Assembly: GCA_964344185.1 (NCBI GenBank) | Contig: CAYFMN010000009.1 | Coordinates: 54,037 to 118,036 of the forward strand | Length of the DNA stretch: 64,000 nucleotides | Reading direction: 5' to 3' | Source of the DNA: JAJDAT01 sp964344185 | GTDB lineage: Bacteria > Nitrospinota > Nitrospinia > Nitrospinales > JAJDAT01 | Part shown: one piece after another, positions 8,961 through 16,705 of the stretch | Numbering within the stretch: position 1 is the stretch's first letter | Layout: every line of letters begins with the position of its first letter | Program-made: the position numbers and the translations under genes | The notes under the pieces: generated by a model | What the model was told of the DNA's origin: nothing | What the model saw: the letters and a program-made list of their open reading frames with translations, nothing else | Databases searched by the model: none

Positions 8961-10397
8961 ATGGGTCGAGAAATAGGGACAACTTCCTTTGAGGAAGCGG
9001 ATTTCCGAGAATTTAAAAAAAGGCTAAAGGATGAAACTTGTATTCTCATGGATTGGTTTCGTAATGAAACGTTTGAAACCGAACCTTATTTATGCGGTTT
9101 CGAATTGGAAGGATGGTTGATAGATTCTGAGGATATGCCCGCCCCTTTAAACGAAGAATTTTTATCAAAAATGACAAGCCACTTAGTGGTGCCGGAATTA
9201 GCCAAGTTTAATTTCGAAATCAACAATACACCTCGACCTATAAAAGGCAATTTATTAAGCGAATTCCAAAATGAATTGGAACACGTTTGGTCGTTATGCG
9301 AAAAACATTCAGAAGAAACCGGCGTTCAACCTTTAACTATAGGTATCCTCCCTACTCTTAAAGACGAACATCTAACGCTAGAAAACATGTCATCTATGAA
9401 GCGTTATGCGGCTTTGAACCAGGAAATTTTTCGCCTAAGGAAGAACTTGCCAATCAATTTACGAATCGATGGGAAAGATCAACTAAACGTAGTCCATCAT
9501 GACGTGATGCTGGAGTCGGCGACTACCTCTCTGCAAATACACATTCAATTGAATCCTGAACAAGCGGTTGCAATATATAATGCAGCTCAAATTGCTTCCG
9601 CCCCGATGGTCGCTTTAGCCGCTAACGCGCCGTTTCTGTTTGGCAAAGAGCTATGGGAAGATACGCGTATCCCAACATTTGAACAGGCTATTTTTGTAGC
9701 AAGTTTTCGAGATGTTCACGGAGATCAAATTGGTCGAGTTAATTTCGGAACAGGCTATAAACGAAATTCTCTCATGGAAGCTTTTTTGGAAAACCTGGAC
9801 GGGTTTCCTGTTTTATTGCCATTAGTATATGACGACGATCCCTCATGGTTAAGTCACTTAAGACTTCACAACGGCACTATTTGGAGATGGAATCGCCCGT
9901 TAATTGGACTCAATTCCAATGGCAAACCTCATCTAAGAATCGAACACCGCACTCCATCCGCCGGTCCAAGCTTGGAAGACGTAGTCGCTAATGTCGCGTT
10001 TTTCCTGGGACTGGTAAAAAGCTTCATCGAAAAAGACCCTCTCCTGGAACAATCCATTCCTTTCGAACAAGCTCGCAATAATTTTTACTCGGCAGCCCAA
10101 TTTGGATTGGACGCTTCGGTTAAGTGGTCAACCGCAAATAAACAATCATTACGTCGTCTAATTCTTGATGATTTACTACCTGCGGCAAGACAAGGACTTC
10201 ACAACTATGGTATTGATTCCGACGATATTAAAAGGTACTTAGATAACAACATCGCACACAGAGTAAAAACTGGACAAAATGGCGCCAAATGGCAACGTGA
10301 ATTTGTTAAAAAATACGGCCCAGATTTTAAAACGTTGACTCATGTGTATCATCAAAACCAAAAATCTGGAAAACCTGTTCACGAGTGGGCCATTTAA
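8961..10397 (+). CDS. GCS2-family carboxylate-amine ligase (glutamate-cysteine ligase-like)
   Basis: 478 residues. Features of the GCS2 fold are visible: the FELEGWLID segment near residue 48 (metal/ATP-binding acidic pair), NFEINNTPRP, a long HHDVMLESATTSLQIHIQLNP stretch broken around residue 190, and the late basic LRIEHRTPSAGPS motif near 327. Such enzymes form gamma-glutamyl or related amide bonds at ATP cost, though many in this family have unproven substrates. The stop codon overlaps the next start (TAATG), so it is coupled to the M14-type deacylase downstream. Two inverted repeats lie in the leader. Confidence 0.8.
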   Translation: MGREIGTTSFEEADFREFKKRLKDETCILMDWFRNETFETEPYLCGFELEGWLIDSEDMPAPLNEEFLSKMTSHLVVPELAKFNFEINNTPRPIKGNLLSEFQNELEHVWSLCEKHSEETGVQPLTIGILPTLKDEHLTLENMSSMKRYAALNQEIFRLRKNLPINLRIDGKDQLNVVHHDVMLESATTSLQIHIQLNPEQAVAIYNAAQIASAPMVALAANAPFLFGKELWEDTRIPTFEQAIFVASFRDVHGDQIGRVNFGTGYKRNSLMEAFLENLDGFPVLLPLVYDDDPSWLSHLRLHNGTIWRWNRPLIGLNSNGKPHLRIEHRTPSAGPSLEDVVANVAFFLGLVKSFIEKDPLLEQSIPFEQARNNFYSAAQFGLDASVKWSTANKQSLRRLILDDLLPAARQGLHNYGIDSDDIKRYLDNNIAHRVKTGQNGAKWQREFVKKYGPDFKTLTHVYHQNQKSGKPVHEWAI

Positions 10398-11428
10398 TGT
10401 TAAAACTCCATGTATTCGATTCGTTTCCAAACGAATTACTTTTGGTCGAACCTTTTGAAGTCGACACCGTCCTTCAAGGTCCCTCTCTTATTTATGTTCA
10501 AGGAAAAACCGAACCTCCTTTGTTTGTCGCTTCTTTATTACATGGCGACGAAACAACTGGTATTCAAGCGATTCAAAAATTAATTAGAAAATACAAAAAA
10601 CAAAACGAAAAACTTCCAAGAAGCTTGATATTATTTTTAGGCAACGTTCAAGCCGCACGACACCAAGTACGCCACTTACCAGAACAACCCGACTATAACC
10701 GAATTTGGAAGGACAGAGAGACTCCTGAAGGACAAATAGCCGAAAAAGTTTTACGAACACTAGAAGCCAACAAAATTTTCTGTGGCATTGATATCCATAA
10801 CACTTCAGGGAGAAACCCACATCATTCCTGCATCAGCCAATTAAACGCAGAGTGTCTATCTCTGGCGAATACCTTTAGTCAAACTCTAGTTTTTCTTACC
10901 CGCCCTACTGAGATTTTAGGTTATGCGCTTGGAAGGTTTGCTCCTTCCGTTACCATAGAGGCCGGACAACCTGGCGACTTATTCGGCGTACAACATGTAT
11001 ACGATTACCTTGAAAAATGCCTTCGATTGGAAAGTTTCCCAAAAACTTTAGAAGACCCGAACGGTTTTGATCTATATCAAACAGTCGCACGTATTGAAGT
11101 GCCGCCAAAATTGCAAATTGGATTTTCAAGAGAACAAGACGATCTGGACTTTTGTTTTATAGAAAACCTGGATCTTCTAAACTTTTCCGAAATGCCCGAA
11201 AAAACGCTTTTGGGGTGGCGACTAAATAAGGACGCCAAACTTTTGGTTAAAGATCAAAACGGGAATATAATTGGAGACCGTTTCTTGGACTATCCCGACG
11301 GGGAAATTCGTTTAAAACGCTCTATCGTTCCAGCTATGTTGACCCAAAACAAAAACGCTATCTATCAAGATTGCCTGGGTTATATTATGGAACGTTACTC
11401 TTTAACAAACATAGCCAACAAATCTTAA
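10397..11428 (+). CDS. Succinylglutamate desuccinylase/aspartoacylase-family zinc deacylase
   Basis: 343 residues from the ATG that overlaps the preceding stop; a GTG 12 bases earlier is possible but less likely. The zinc site is visible as SLLHGDETTG (His and Glu ligands) and GIDIHNTSG (third His). A likely catalytic Glu sits in VTIEAGQPGD. Proteins of this M14-like family hydrolyse N-acyl amino acids in the cytoplasm. The last 70 residues form a separate beta-rich tail. Translational coupling with a GCS2 ligase suggests that the pair makes and breaks the same type of amide, or that the hydrolase trims the ligase product; that is inference. Confidence 0.82.
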   Translation: MLKLHVFDSFPNELLLVEPFEVDTVLQGPSLIYVQGKTEPPLFVASLLHGDETTGIQAIQKLIRKYKKQNEKLPRSLILFLGNVQAARHQVRHLPEQPDYNRIWKDRETPEGQIAEKVLRTLEANKIFCGIDIHNTSGRNPHHSCISQLNAECLSLANTFSQTLVFLTRPTEILGYALGRFAPSVTIEAGQPGDLFGVQHVYDYLEKCLRLESFPKTLEDPNGFDLYQTVARIEVPPKLQIGFSREQDDLDFCFIENLDLLNFSEMPEKTLLGWRLNKDAKLLVKDQNGNIIGDRFLDYPDGEIRLKRSIVPAMLTQNKNAIYQDCLGYIMERYSLTNIANKS

Positions 11429-11473
11429 AGTTTGACGTTAATTTCAGTTTCATTTTTGTTAAGCCTAGTTTTT

Positions 11474-11875
11474 CTATCTATACTCCGACATTTCGATCAA
11501 GAGGTTTATTTTTCCATCCTTATTGATTTCGAAAATCTTCAAGCTATTTTTATGAAAAGCCGTCGCTGAAAAAGTTTTCCTGTTCCCTTCGCCTTCTAGT
11601 TTAACTTTAGAAAAATGTCCTCCCATTGAAAAGCCATGCGTTTCTTCTGAAAGTCCCTCAGCCACACAATTTTTGTCAGCTCCTTTCTCTTCCCAGAAGA
11701 CATTACAAGCAAAATAGAACATTCTTAACGCGGCTTTAGAATAGCCGTCATAGTTAGGAGGGTTAGGAGGCATGAAGTTTGAATAGATTAAAACACCTAA
11801 TAAAACGAGTAAAATCCCAGCAATTACCAGCCACGATTTTTTTAGTTTTGAAACTTTATTATTCTGCATTCTCAT
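11474..11875 (-). CDS. Membrane-anchored protein with pilin-like periplasmic region
   Basis: 133 residues. A basic N-terminus (NKVSKLKKS) leads into one hydrophobic helix (about 14-33). The rest is outside the membrane and resembles the globular part of small type IV pilins: KAALRMFYFACNVFW with a following Cys (two cysteines for a disulfide), then a beta-rich end with KIFEINKDGKI. There is no prepilin G-F/xTLxE cleavage motif, so it is probably not assembled as a pilin. It is a single gene, convergent with the deacylase and divergent from the exported protein at 12149. Confidence 0.6.
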   Translation of the reverse strand: MRMQNNKVSKLKKSWLVIAGILLVLLGVLIYSNFMPPNPPNYDGYSKAALRMFYFACNVFWEEKGADKNCVAEGLSEETHGFSMGGHFSKVKLEGEGNRKTFSATAFHKNSLKIFEINKDGKINLLIEMSEYR

Positions 11876-11893
11876 GGGCTTATAAAGTTAGAT

Positions 11894-12000
11894 TTAAGAG
11901 GACCTCTAATAATTGGTATTTTTACTGGTTTGCTATCGCCTAGCCTTTGAATTTAAGGGCCAGGCTCCTGGCAAATCTGATTTTTAGATATTCCCTTAAA
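11894..12000. repeat. Palindromic dispersed repeat, copy A
   Basis: About 107 bp with imperfect terminal inverted repeats. The left end starts TTAAGAGGACCTCTAATAAT, and the right end read in reverse starts TTTAAGGGAATATCTAAAAAT. The core includes ACTGGTTTGCTATCGCCTA. Related copies lie at 49366-49472 and 63172-63275. No coding content. It resembles a MITE or REP-type element. Confidence 0.7.
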
Positions 12001-12148
12001 TTAAAAAACCCTTCTATTTATTATGATCTGAATTTGAGTTTTTTATTGCATCTAACCTTAAAACTTAATTATCCTAATCATAGGAGTGATAAAATCTTTT
12101 CCCCTATAAATTTTGGCAATCCCCCTGCCCCAACTTGAGGTAACGCTC

Positions 12149-12703
12149 ATGTCAAAACCAAAAAATATTATTTTTATTATTGGTTTTTTGTTTGTCGCCG
12201 GTTTTTATTTTCCAGCTTCCGCATCCGCTAAATGGAATTGCCCATCATTGGAAGAAAAGCCAATAAAAATTGAAGCATGGATTTCCAGAAAAATCTATAA
12301 AGATTGGAAATTGATTGAAGAAGAAATGGAGATGATGGGTAATACAAAAGCTTATTTATGGAAATATCCCGCAGAAAACCCATCGCAAATGATTGCTATC
12401 GGTAAATGCGTTCCCGGTTACATAGCTCAACATGCCATTCGAAGCGCTCTGGCATTTACCAAAGGCGTTAACGTGTTAGTCCATCAAAATTTCGTTCACG
12501 ATCATTGGGTTGGATTGGCGACTTCCATGTTTTCTGAAAATCAACATGGACATCCCATAACTGAAGACGAAGTACGGCAGCTTTTGGACCCTAGTTTAGA
12601 CACTATCGCATTTCACAAACTTTATAGGAAGCTAGCGACGCAGGCGGATACGGTTCATACGTTCGGCTTGGATCTTCCTAATCCTAAAAAAATAAAAGAT
12701 TAA
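12149..12703 (+). CDS. Exported protein of unknown function
   Basis: 184 residues from the ATG at 12149, which has a GAGGT ribosome site 7 bases upstream; an upstream in-frame start lacks one. A signal peptide is clear (MSKPKN, hydrophobic core, cleavage near SASAKW). The mature part has two cysteines (WNCPSL and GKCVPGY), a central His-rich patch (LVHQNFVHDHWVGLA) and a hydrophilic C-terminus. I do not recognise a family. It is probably periplasmic and stands alone between two repeat elements. Confidence 0.65.
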   Translation: MSKPKNIIFIIGFLFVAGFYFPASASAKWNCPSLEEKPIKIEAWISRKIYKDWKLIEEEMEMMGNTKAYLWKYPAENPSQMIAIGKCVPGYIAQHAIRSALAFTKGVNVLVHQNFVHDHWVGLATSMFSENQHGHPITEDEVRQLLDPSLDTIAFHKLYRKLATQADTVHTFGLDLPNPKKIKD

Positions 12704-12714
12704 GGACCGGTAAA

Positions 12715-12914
12715 AAGGAGTTTATTTTATTAAATCGAGGCGAGATTCTTCCTCACCCCTTCAGGGTTCGTCTGAATGACAAGTCATGGAAACCGATTTA
12801 TAGAAAATAAACTTTTTTTTTACATTTTTTCTTATAACTTTTTGATGACGCGCAGAGAAAACCATAAAACCCTGGTCTTTGATTAATAAACTTGCAAAGC
12901 AAATCAGGCGTTCG
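12715..12914. repeat. Dispersed intergenic repeat D, copy 1, with internal insertion
   Basis: This matches 19586-19711 at both ends. The left block (GAGTTTATTTTATT..ATCGAGGCGAGAT) and the right block (CTTTGATTAATAAA.TTGCAA) are shared. Copy 1 carries 69 extra bases (12781-12849). The 5-bp sequence ATGAC occurs at both borders (12776-12780 and 12845-12849), as expected of an insertion with target duplication. Confidence 0.65.
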
Positions 12915-12935
12915 AAATGACATATAAGAAAAATA

Positions 12936-13361
12936 TTACGAAACCTCTATTCCACATTTTGCCACCCACTCATGCGGAGAAACCTGTTGCACAAAGCGCC
13001 CTTCGTACTCGACTTTTGAAAGTTTGTTCATTAACTTATGACGGCGGGAGTCTATTGGCTCCCCCCAGACTTTGCCTCTTAGCTTTGGCTTGGCTAGAAA
13101 AACCTGGAATTTCGAAAAAAGCATCTTTCGCTCTTCCATTTCCCTGATTAAAGAGTTTATCCAGTCTTCTAATAAGTCTTCATCGTTTTGCGATTCACAA
13201 TCGATAAAAAGACTATTCAAGGCTCTTATTCTACTGGGGTCGATAATAATCGATACTGCTCCCATTGCGGCATTCTCAAAAGCTTCTCTTTTTGTCGCGC
13301 CAGATCCCTTAACTCCAAACCCTGAATCCAACTTAAAATGTTCCCAGCCATTTTTTTTCAT
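12936..13361 (-). CDS. Archease-family protein
   Basis: 141 residues. The order of conserved blocks fits archease: WEHFKLDSGFGVKGSG at the start, FENAAMGAVSIIIDP, an acidic EDLLEDWINSLI helix, MLFSKFQVFL, then GEPIDSRRHKL and the final EWVAKCGIEVS. Archease normally accelerates guanylylation of the RNA ligase RtcB, using metal-binding acidic residues. No rtcB is in this window. The opening HTAD-like motif is altered here to HFKLD. It lies at the end of a minus-strand run with scpA, rsmE and a HAD protein. Assignment rests on recognised motifs only. Confidence 0.75.
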   Translation of the reverse strand: MKKNGWEHFKLDSGFGVKGSGATKREAFENAAMGAVSIIIDPSRIRALNSLFIDCESQNDEDLLEDWINSLIREMEERKMLFSKFQVFLAKPKLRGKVWGEPIDSRRHKLMNKLSKVEYEGRFVQQVSPHEWVAKCGIEVS

Positions 13362-13401
13362 TAAAATTTTAATCTAAGAGAACTCTTGAAATTTCTTATT
13401 T

Positions 13402-14208
13402 TTAATCGCTTGCGCTCTCAGTATCTTTGTTTTCGGCGGCTTGCGCTTCTTTATACTCTTTCATTATCGCTTCCTGCTCGTCTTTTTCGACAGCTAGATA
13501 AATCCTAATGGTTTCAAACTGACCTGCTTGTTGGATTCTAACCAACTTCAAGCGAATAAGCTCTAACAACCCTAGAAAAGTAGCTACAATTTCGGCTTTC
13601 GTATTCAAAACTGTAAATAAGGAAAAAAACGTAACGCTTTCGGAAGCGTTTAATATTTCTAAAAGTTGATCCAATTTTTCCGGAACCGAAACATCAGTCA
13701 CTTTAAGTTCATATGACTCATTAGTTTTCTTTTCGCTAACAATTTTTTGAAAAGCTTTTAACAGGTCAAACACATTAGCGCCGCCTGGGTGCATTTCATC
13801 TCCATCAATGGGGATTCCGCCGCTTCTTGAATATATCTGTTGTCTTTCTGTTTCCATCATTCTTAACTCAGAAGCCGCTTCTTTATATCTCTGGTACTCT
13901 AAAAGCTTTCGAGTTAATTCCTCTCTTGGGTCTTCTCCTTCATCTTCAAGATCCTCTTCATCTGTTTCATTGCGCGGCAGTAAAGTTTTAGACTTAATTC
14001 TAGTTAACTCGGCGGCCATTATTAAATATTCGCCTGCCAAATCTAAATTCAAATCTTGCATTAGATCTATATACTGCAAATACTGCTTGGTAATTTCAGC
14101 CACTGGGATATCATAAATATCCATTTTCTGTTCTTTAATTAGGTAAAGAAGCAAATCCAATGGGCCTTCAAAAATATCCAGTTTTAACAAATAAGGAGAA
14201 GATTTCAT
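13402..14208 (-). CDS. scpA: Segregation and condensation protein A
   Basis: 268 residues. The N-terminus LDIFEGPLDLLLYLIKEQKMDIYDIPVAEITKQ (only partly quoted as a family hallmark: FEGPLDLLL, MDIYDIPVA) is diagnostic of the kleisin ScpA. A central acidic linker (EEDLEDEGEDPREE) precedes the LLEYQRYKEAA helix. The C-terminal winged-helix domain (FFSLFTVLNTKAEIVATFLGLLELIRL) binds the SMC head. ScpA bridges SMC dimers in chromosome organisation. Its usual partner scpB is not next to it; archease follows 40 bp downstream. Confidence 0.95.
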   Translation of the reverse strand: MKSSPYLLKLDIFEGPLDLLLYLIKEQKMDIYDIPVAEITKQYLQYIDLMQDLNLDLAGEYLIMAAELTRIKSKTLLPRNETDEEDLEDEGEDPREELTRKLLEYQRYKEAASELRMMETERQQIYSRSGGIPIDGDEMHPGGANVFDLLKAFQKIVSEKKTNESYELKVTDVSVPEKLDQLLEILNASESVTFFSLFTVLNTKAEIVATFLGLLELIRLKLVRIQQAGQFETIRIYLAVEKDEQEAIMKEYKEAQAAENKDTESASD

Positions 14209-14242
14209 AAATTACTCAAATATTTATTTCTTTAGGTGGGAA

Positions 14243-14992
14243 CTAAAAGTCACCCCAATAAAATTGCACGATTGATAATACAGCAATAGGAGCGGTTTCC
14301 GCTCTTAAAATTCTAGGCCCAAGGGAAACGGATCGGAATCCATAATCTGATGCCGTCTTGACTTCGCTTTCAGTCCAACCTCCTTCCGGCCCAATTAGTA
14401 AAGCCGCTTTTTTTATGGAGCTACTTCCTCGGTCAAGCTCAGAAAACCGGAGACTACTTTCGTCTTCATGAAAAATCAATTTAATTTCATCATTGGCGCA
14501 ATCCAAACAAAACTCCTCAACCGAGTTCATAGTTTTCGATATTGAAGGAACCTTTGCTCTACCCGATTGTTTTGAAGCTTCCACCGCAATTTTTTGCCAT
14601 CGCTCGCTTTTCTTATTCAATTCGGCTGGCTTTAATTTTAAAACGGACCTTTCCGCAATCAACGGCGCAAAAGTGGATACCCCAAGCTCGCAAGATTTTC
14701 GTACAATATCGTCTAGTTTTGCGCCCTTTAGAATGGATTGCCCTAAGGTTATTTCAACAGGCGACTCATTTAGCGCTTGGTGGCGCGATAAAATTTTGCA
14801 TAGAATTTCATCTCTAGTTAAAGCGGTAATTTCAGCGGAATAAAGACTTCCTTCTCCATCAAAGATAGCGACATTATCTCCAATCCCTAAACGAAGAACG
14901 TTTCTGATATGAATTACGTCTTGCCCCTTAACTACAATTTCGTCACCCTTTATTTTTTCTTTACCGACAAAAAAACGTCTACGGATTTTCAT
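14243..14992 (-). CDS. rsmE: 16S rRNA (uracil-1498-N3)-methyltransferase RsmE
   Basis: 249 residues, the normal length. It has an N-terminal PUA-like domain (MKIRRRFFVGKE, then HIRNVLRLGIGDNVAIFDGEG) and a C-terminal SPOUT knot with the signature LLIGPEGGWTESEV and SLGPRILRAETAPIAVLS, which binds S-adenosylmethionine. It methylates U1498 of 16S rRNA late in 30S assembly. Its ATG is 5 bases past the stop of the HAD gene, so the two are co-transcribed. Confidence 0.95.
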   Translation of the reverse strand: MKIRRRFFVGKEKIKGDEIVVKGQDVIHIRNVLRLGIGDNVAIFDGEGSLYSAEITALTRDEILCKILSRHQALNESPVEITLGQSILKGAKLDDIVRKSCELGVSTFAPLIAERSVLKLKPAELNKKSERWQKIAVEASKQSGRAKVPSISKTMNSVEEFCLDCANDEIKLIFHEDESSLRFSELDRGSSSIKKAALLIGPEGGWTESEVKTASDYGFRSVSLGPRILRAETAPIAVLSIVQFYWGDF

Positions 14993-14997
14993 AAAAA

Positions 14998-15723
14998 TTA
15001 AACGGAACTTTTTATCGCTAAAATTTCTTGTAGAGACTTAATTTCATAATCCGGTTGAATCTCTGTACCGTTAATTTCATCATCTCTATTTAACCAAGCG
15101 GTATTCATTCCAACCGCCGAAGCCCCGCCAACGTCGGCGGTTATATTATCTCCGACAAACAGCGTTTCTTCAGGCGGTAAATCAAGTCTTGCAAGGGCCA
15201 ACTGAAAAATCGAGGGATGCGGTTTTCTAAAAGGAAAATCAGAAGAATATATAGAAAAGTCAAAGTAAGGATCTAAACCCAAACTTTTTCTTTCAAAGTC
15301 CTTCATAAATACGGGGGTTGTGGTATTGGACACGATACCCATTTTAATATTCCAATTTTGCAGTGCCGTTAAAGTCGGTTTGGTGTCTAAATAAAGCTTT
15401 CTCGGCTTCATTAGCTCTTTGTAATAAACCGTCAAAAGCTCATCAACGGTCGTTTTTCCTTCAATTTTTATATTGAACTCAAATAAAAGATAATTTAAAA
15501 CTTTATCAAAGCAGGCCTCAAGGTGACTCTCCCTTGATATATTTATCATCTCATAAAATAATTTTAACGTTTTGGAGTATCCAAATCGGAAGTTTCCTAT
15601 ATCAATCTCCAAGCTCTCCATAAAGTCCGACAGCCTTTCGAATCCCTTGGAATTATCTTCATTGACAAAGTCGGTTAACGTATAGGCCCAATCAAACACA
15701 ACTGCTTTAAATGGAAATTTCAT
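14998..15723 (-). CDS. HAD-superfamily hydrolase
   Basis: 241 residues. The first HAD motif is present in altered form, VVFDWAYTLTD: the nucleophile Asp is kept and the second Asp is replaced by Ala. Motif II is MGIVSNTT, and the late motifs are FRKPHPSIFQLAL and ETLFVGDNITADVGGASAVGM. The helical cap lies between residues 20 and 95, giving a YjjG/subclass I-like layout. The Asp-to-Ala change at the general acid position may weaken phosphatase activity. It is the first gene of the run with rsmE and scpA. Confidence 0.8.
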   Translation of the reverse strand: MKFPFKAVVFDWAYTLTDFVNEDNSKGFERLSDFMESLEIDIGNFRFGYSKTLKLFYEMINISRESHLEACFDKVLNYLLFEFNIKIEGKTTVDELLTVYYKELMKPRKLYLDTKPTLTALQNWNIKMGIVSNTTTPVFMKDFERKSLGLDPYFDFSIYSSDFPFRKPHPSIFQLALARLDLPPEETLFVGDNITADVGGASAVGMNTAWLNRDDEINGTEIQPDYEIKSLQEILAIKSSV

Positions 15724-15963
15724 GGCGCGGGGAATTAAAGTGTTATTTTTGTTTCAGTAAAATTATTTTACGATTATGGATGCGGTTCTTAAGGCTAAAC
15801 AAAAGGGCAATAACGATTTAATAGGATTTGTGATAAGAAAGTACTAAGAAATAACGTTTTCTTGAAAAAAAAAGGACGAAAATTAAAATAAAAATCAAAA
15901 GTATAATAAAATGAATTAATGAACAATTACCAATTGCCCAAATAAATCTGCCAAATCAAGGAT

Positions 15964-16500
15964 ATGATAACCACAAAAGTAAAACATTTTCCCAAAAATA
16001 TTCTATCGAATAAAGAAATTATTGGAGAGGCGTTGAATAGAAACTGTGTGAGGGCTTTAATAATCCCTACCAAGTCTATTATATTGGCACGCTGGCTTCG
16101 GCTACAGTGCCAATATGGCTGCGATCATTTTGGGCAAAGGCTGACCTGCCCCCCTTATTCTCCAACGGCAGATGAGTTTTCGGAAATTCTTTTGGATTAT
16201 AATCGCGCCTTATTAATTGAAACGCAACAACCCGACCAAGTAATGGAAACCGTTACTAACTTAGAAAGCGTTCTAAAAAATAAAGGCAGTTATAAAGCTT
16301 TTGGTCTGGGCGCTACCGCTTGCAGTTTGTGTGACACGTGCACAACCGAAACTCATTGCGAATACCCTTCAAAAGCTCGTCCCACCCTTAGAGCCTTTGG
16401 AATAGACGTTCCTGCAACGCTGAGTAATGTTGGTTGGGATATTCAAATCAGCATGGATTACTGTAAGGATGGTTCCATTGGCCTTATTCTAATGGACTAA
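15964..16500 (+). CDS. DUF2284 cysteine-rich metal-binding protein
   Basis: 178 residues with nine or more cysteines in a conserved layout: LQCQYGCDHFGQRLTCPPYSP, then CSLCDTCTTETHCEYP. The paired CxxC-like clusters and the CPPYSPT motif match the DUF2284 family, thought to bind a metal or Fe-S cluster. Its role is unknown. It lacks a signal peptide, so it is probably cytoplasmic. It is a single gene between the divergent HAD gene and the subtilase. Confidence 0.8.
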   Translation: MITTKVKHFPKNILSNKEIIGEALNRNCVRALIIPTKSIILARWLRLQCQYGCDHFGQRLTCPPYSPTADEFSEILLDYNRALLIETQQPDQVMETVTNLESVLKNKGSYKAFGLGATACSLCDTCTTETHCEYPSKARPTLRAFGIDVPATLSNVGWDIQISMDYCKDGSIGLILMD

Positions 16501-16705
16501 ATCATCTCCCTTTCCTGTAAAAAACCTTAAATTTCCACTTTTCAATCGCTTTACCTTAAAAAATCTGGGTTTCTTTGCTCAAATAGCCCCAAAAATGCCA
16601 ATTTTTGTTTGGAAATTTACAATAATTTATTAAAATAGGAGATCTATTTAACATCTTTTATTGATTGTTCAACGTCCCCCAAGGTCGTTGTTAGAGCTTA
16701 CTGTT

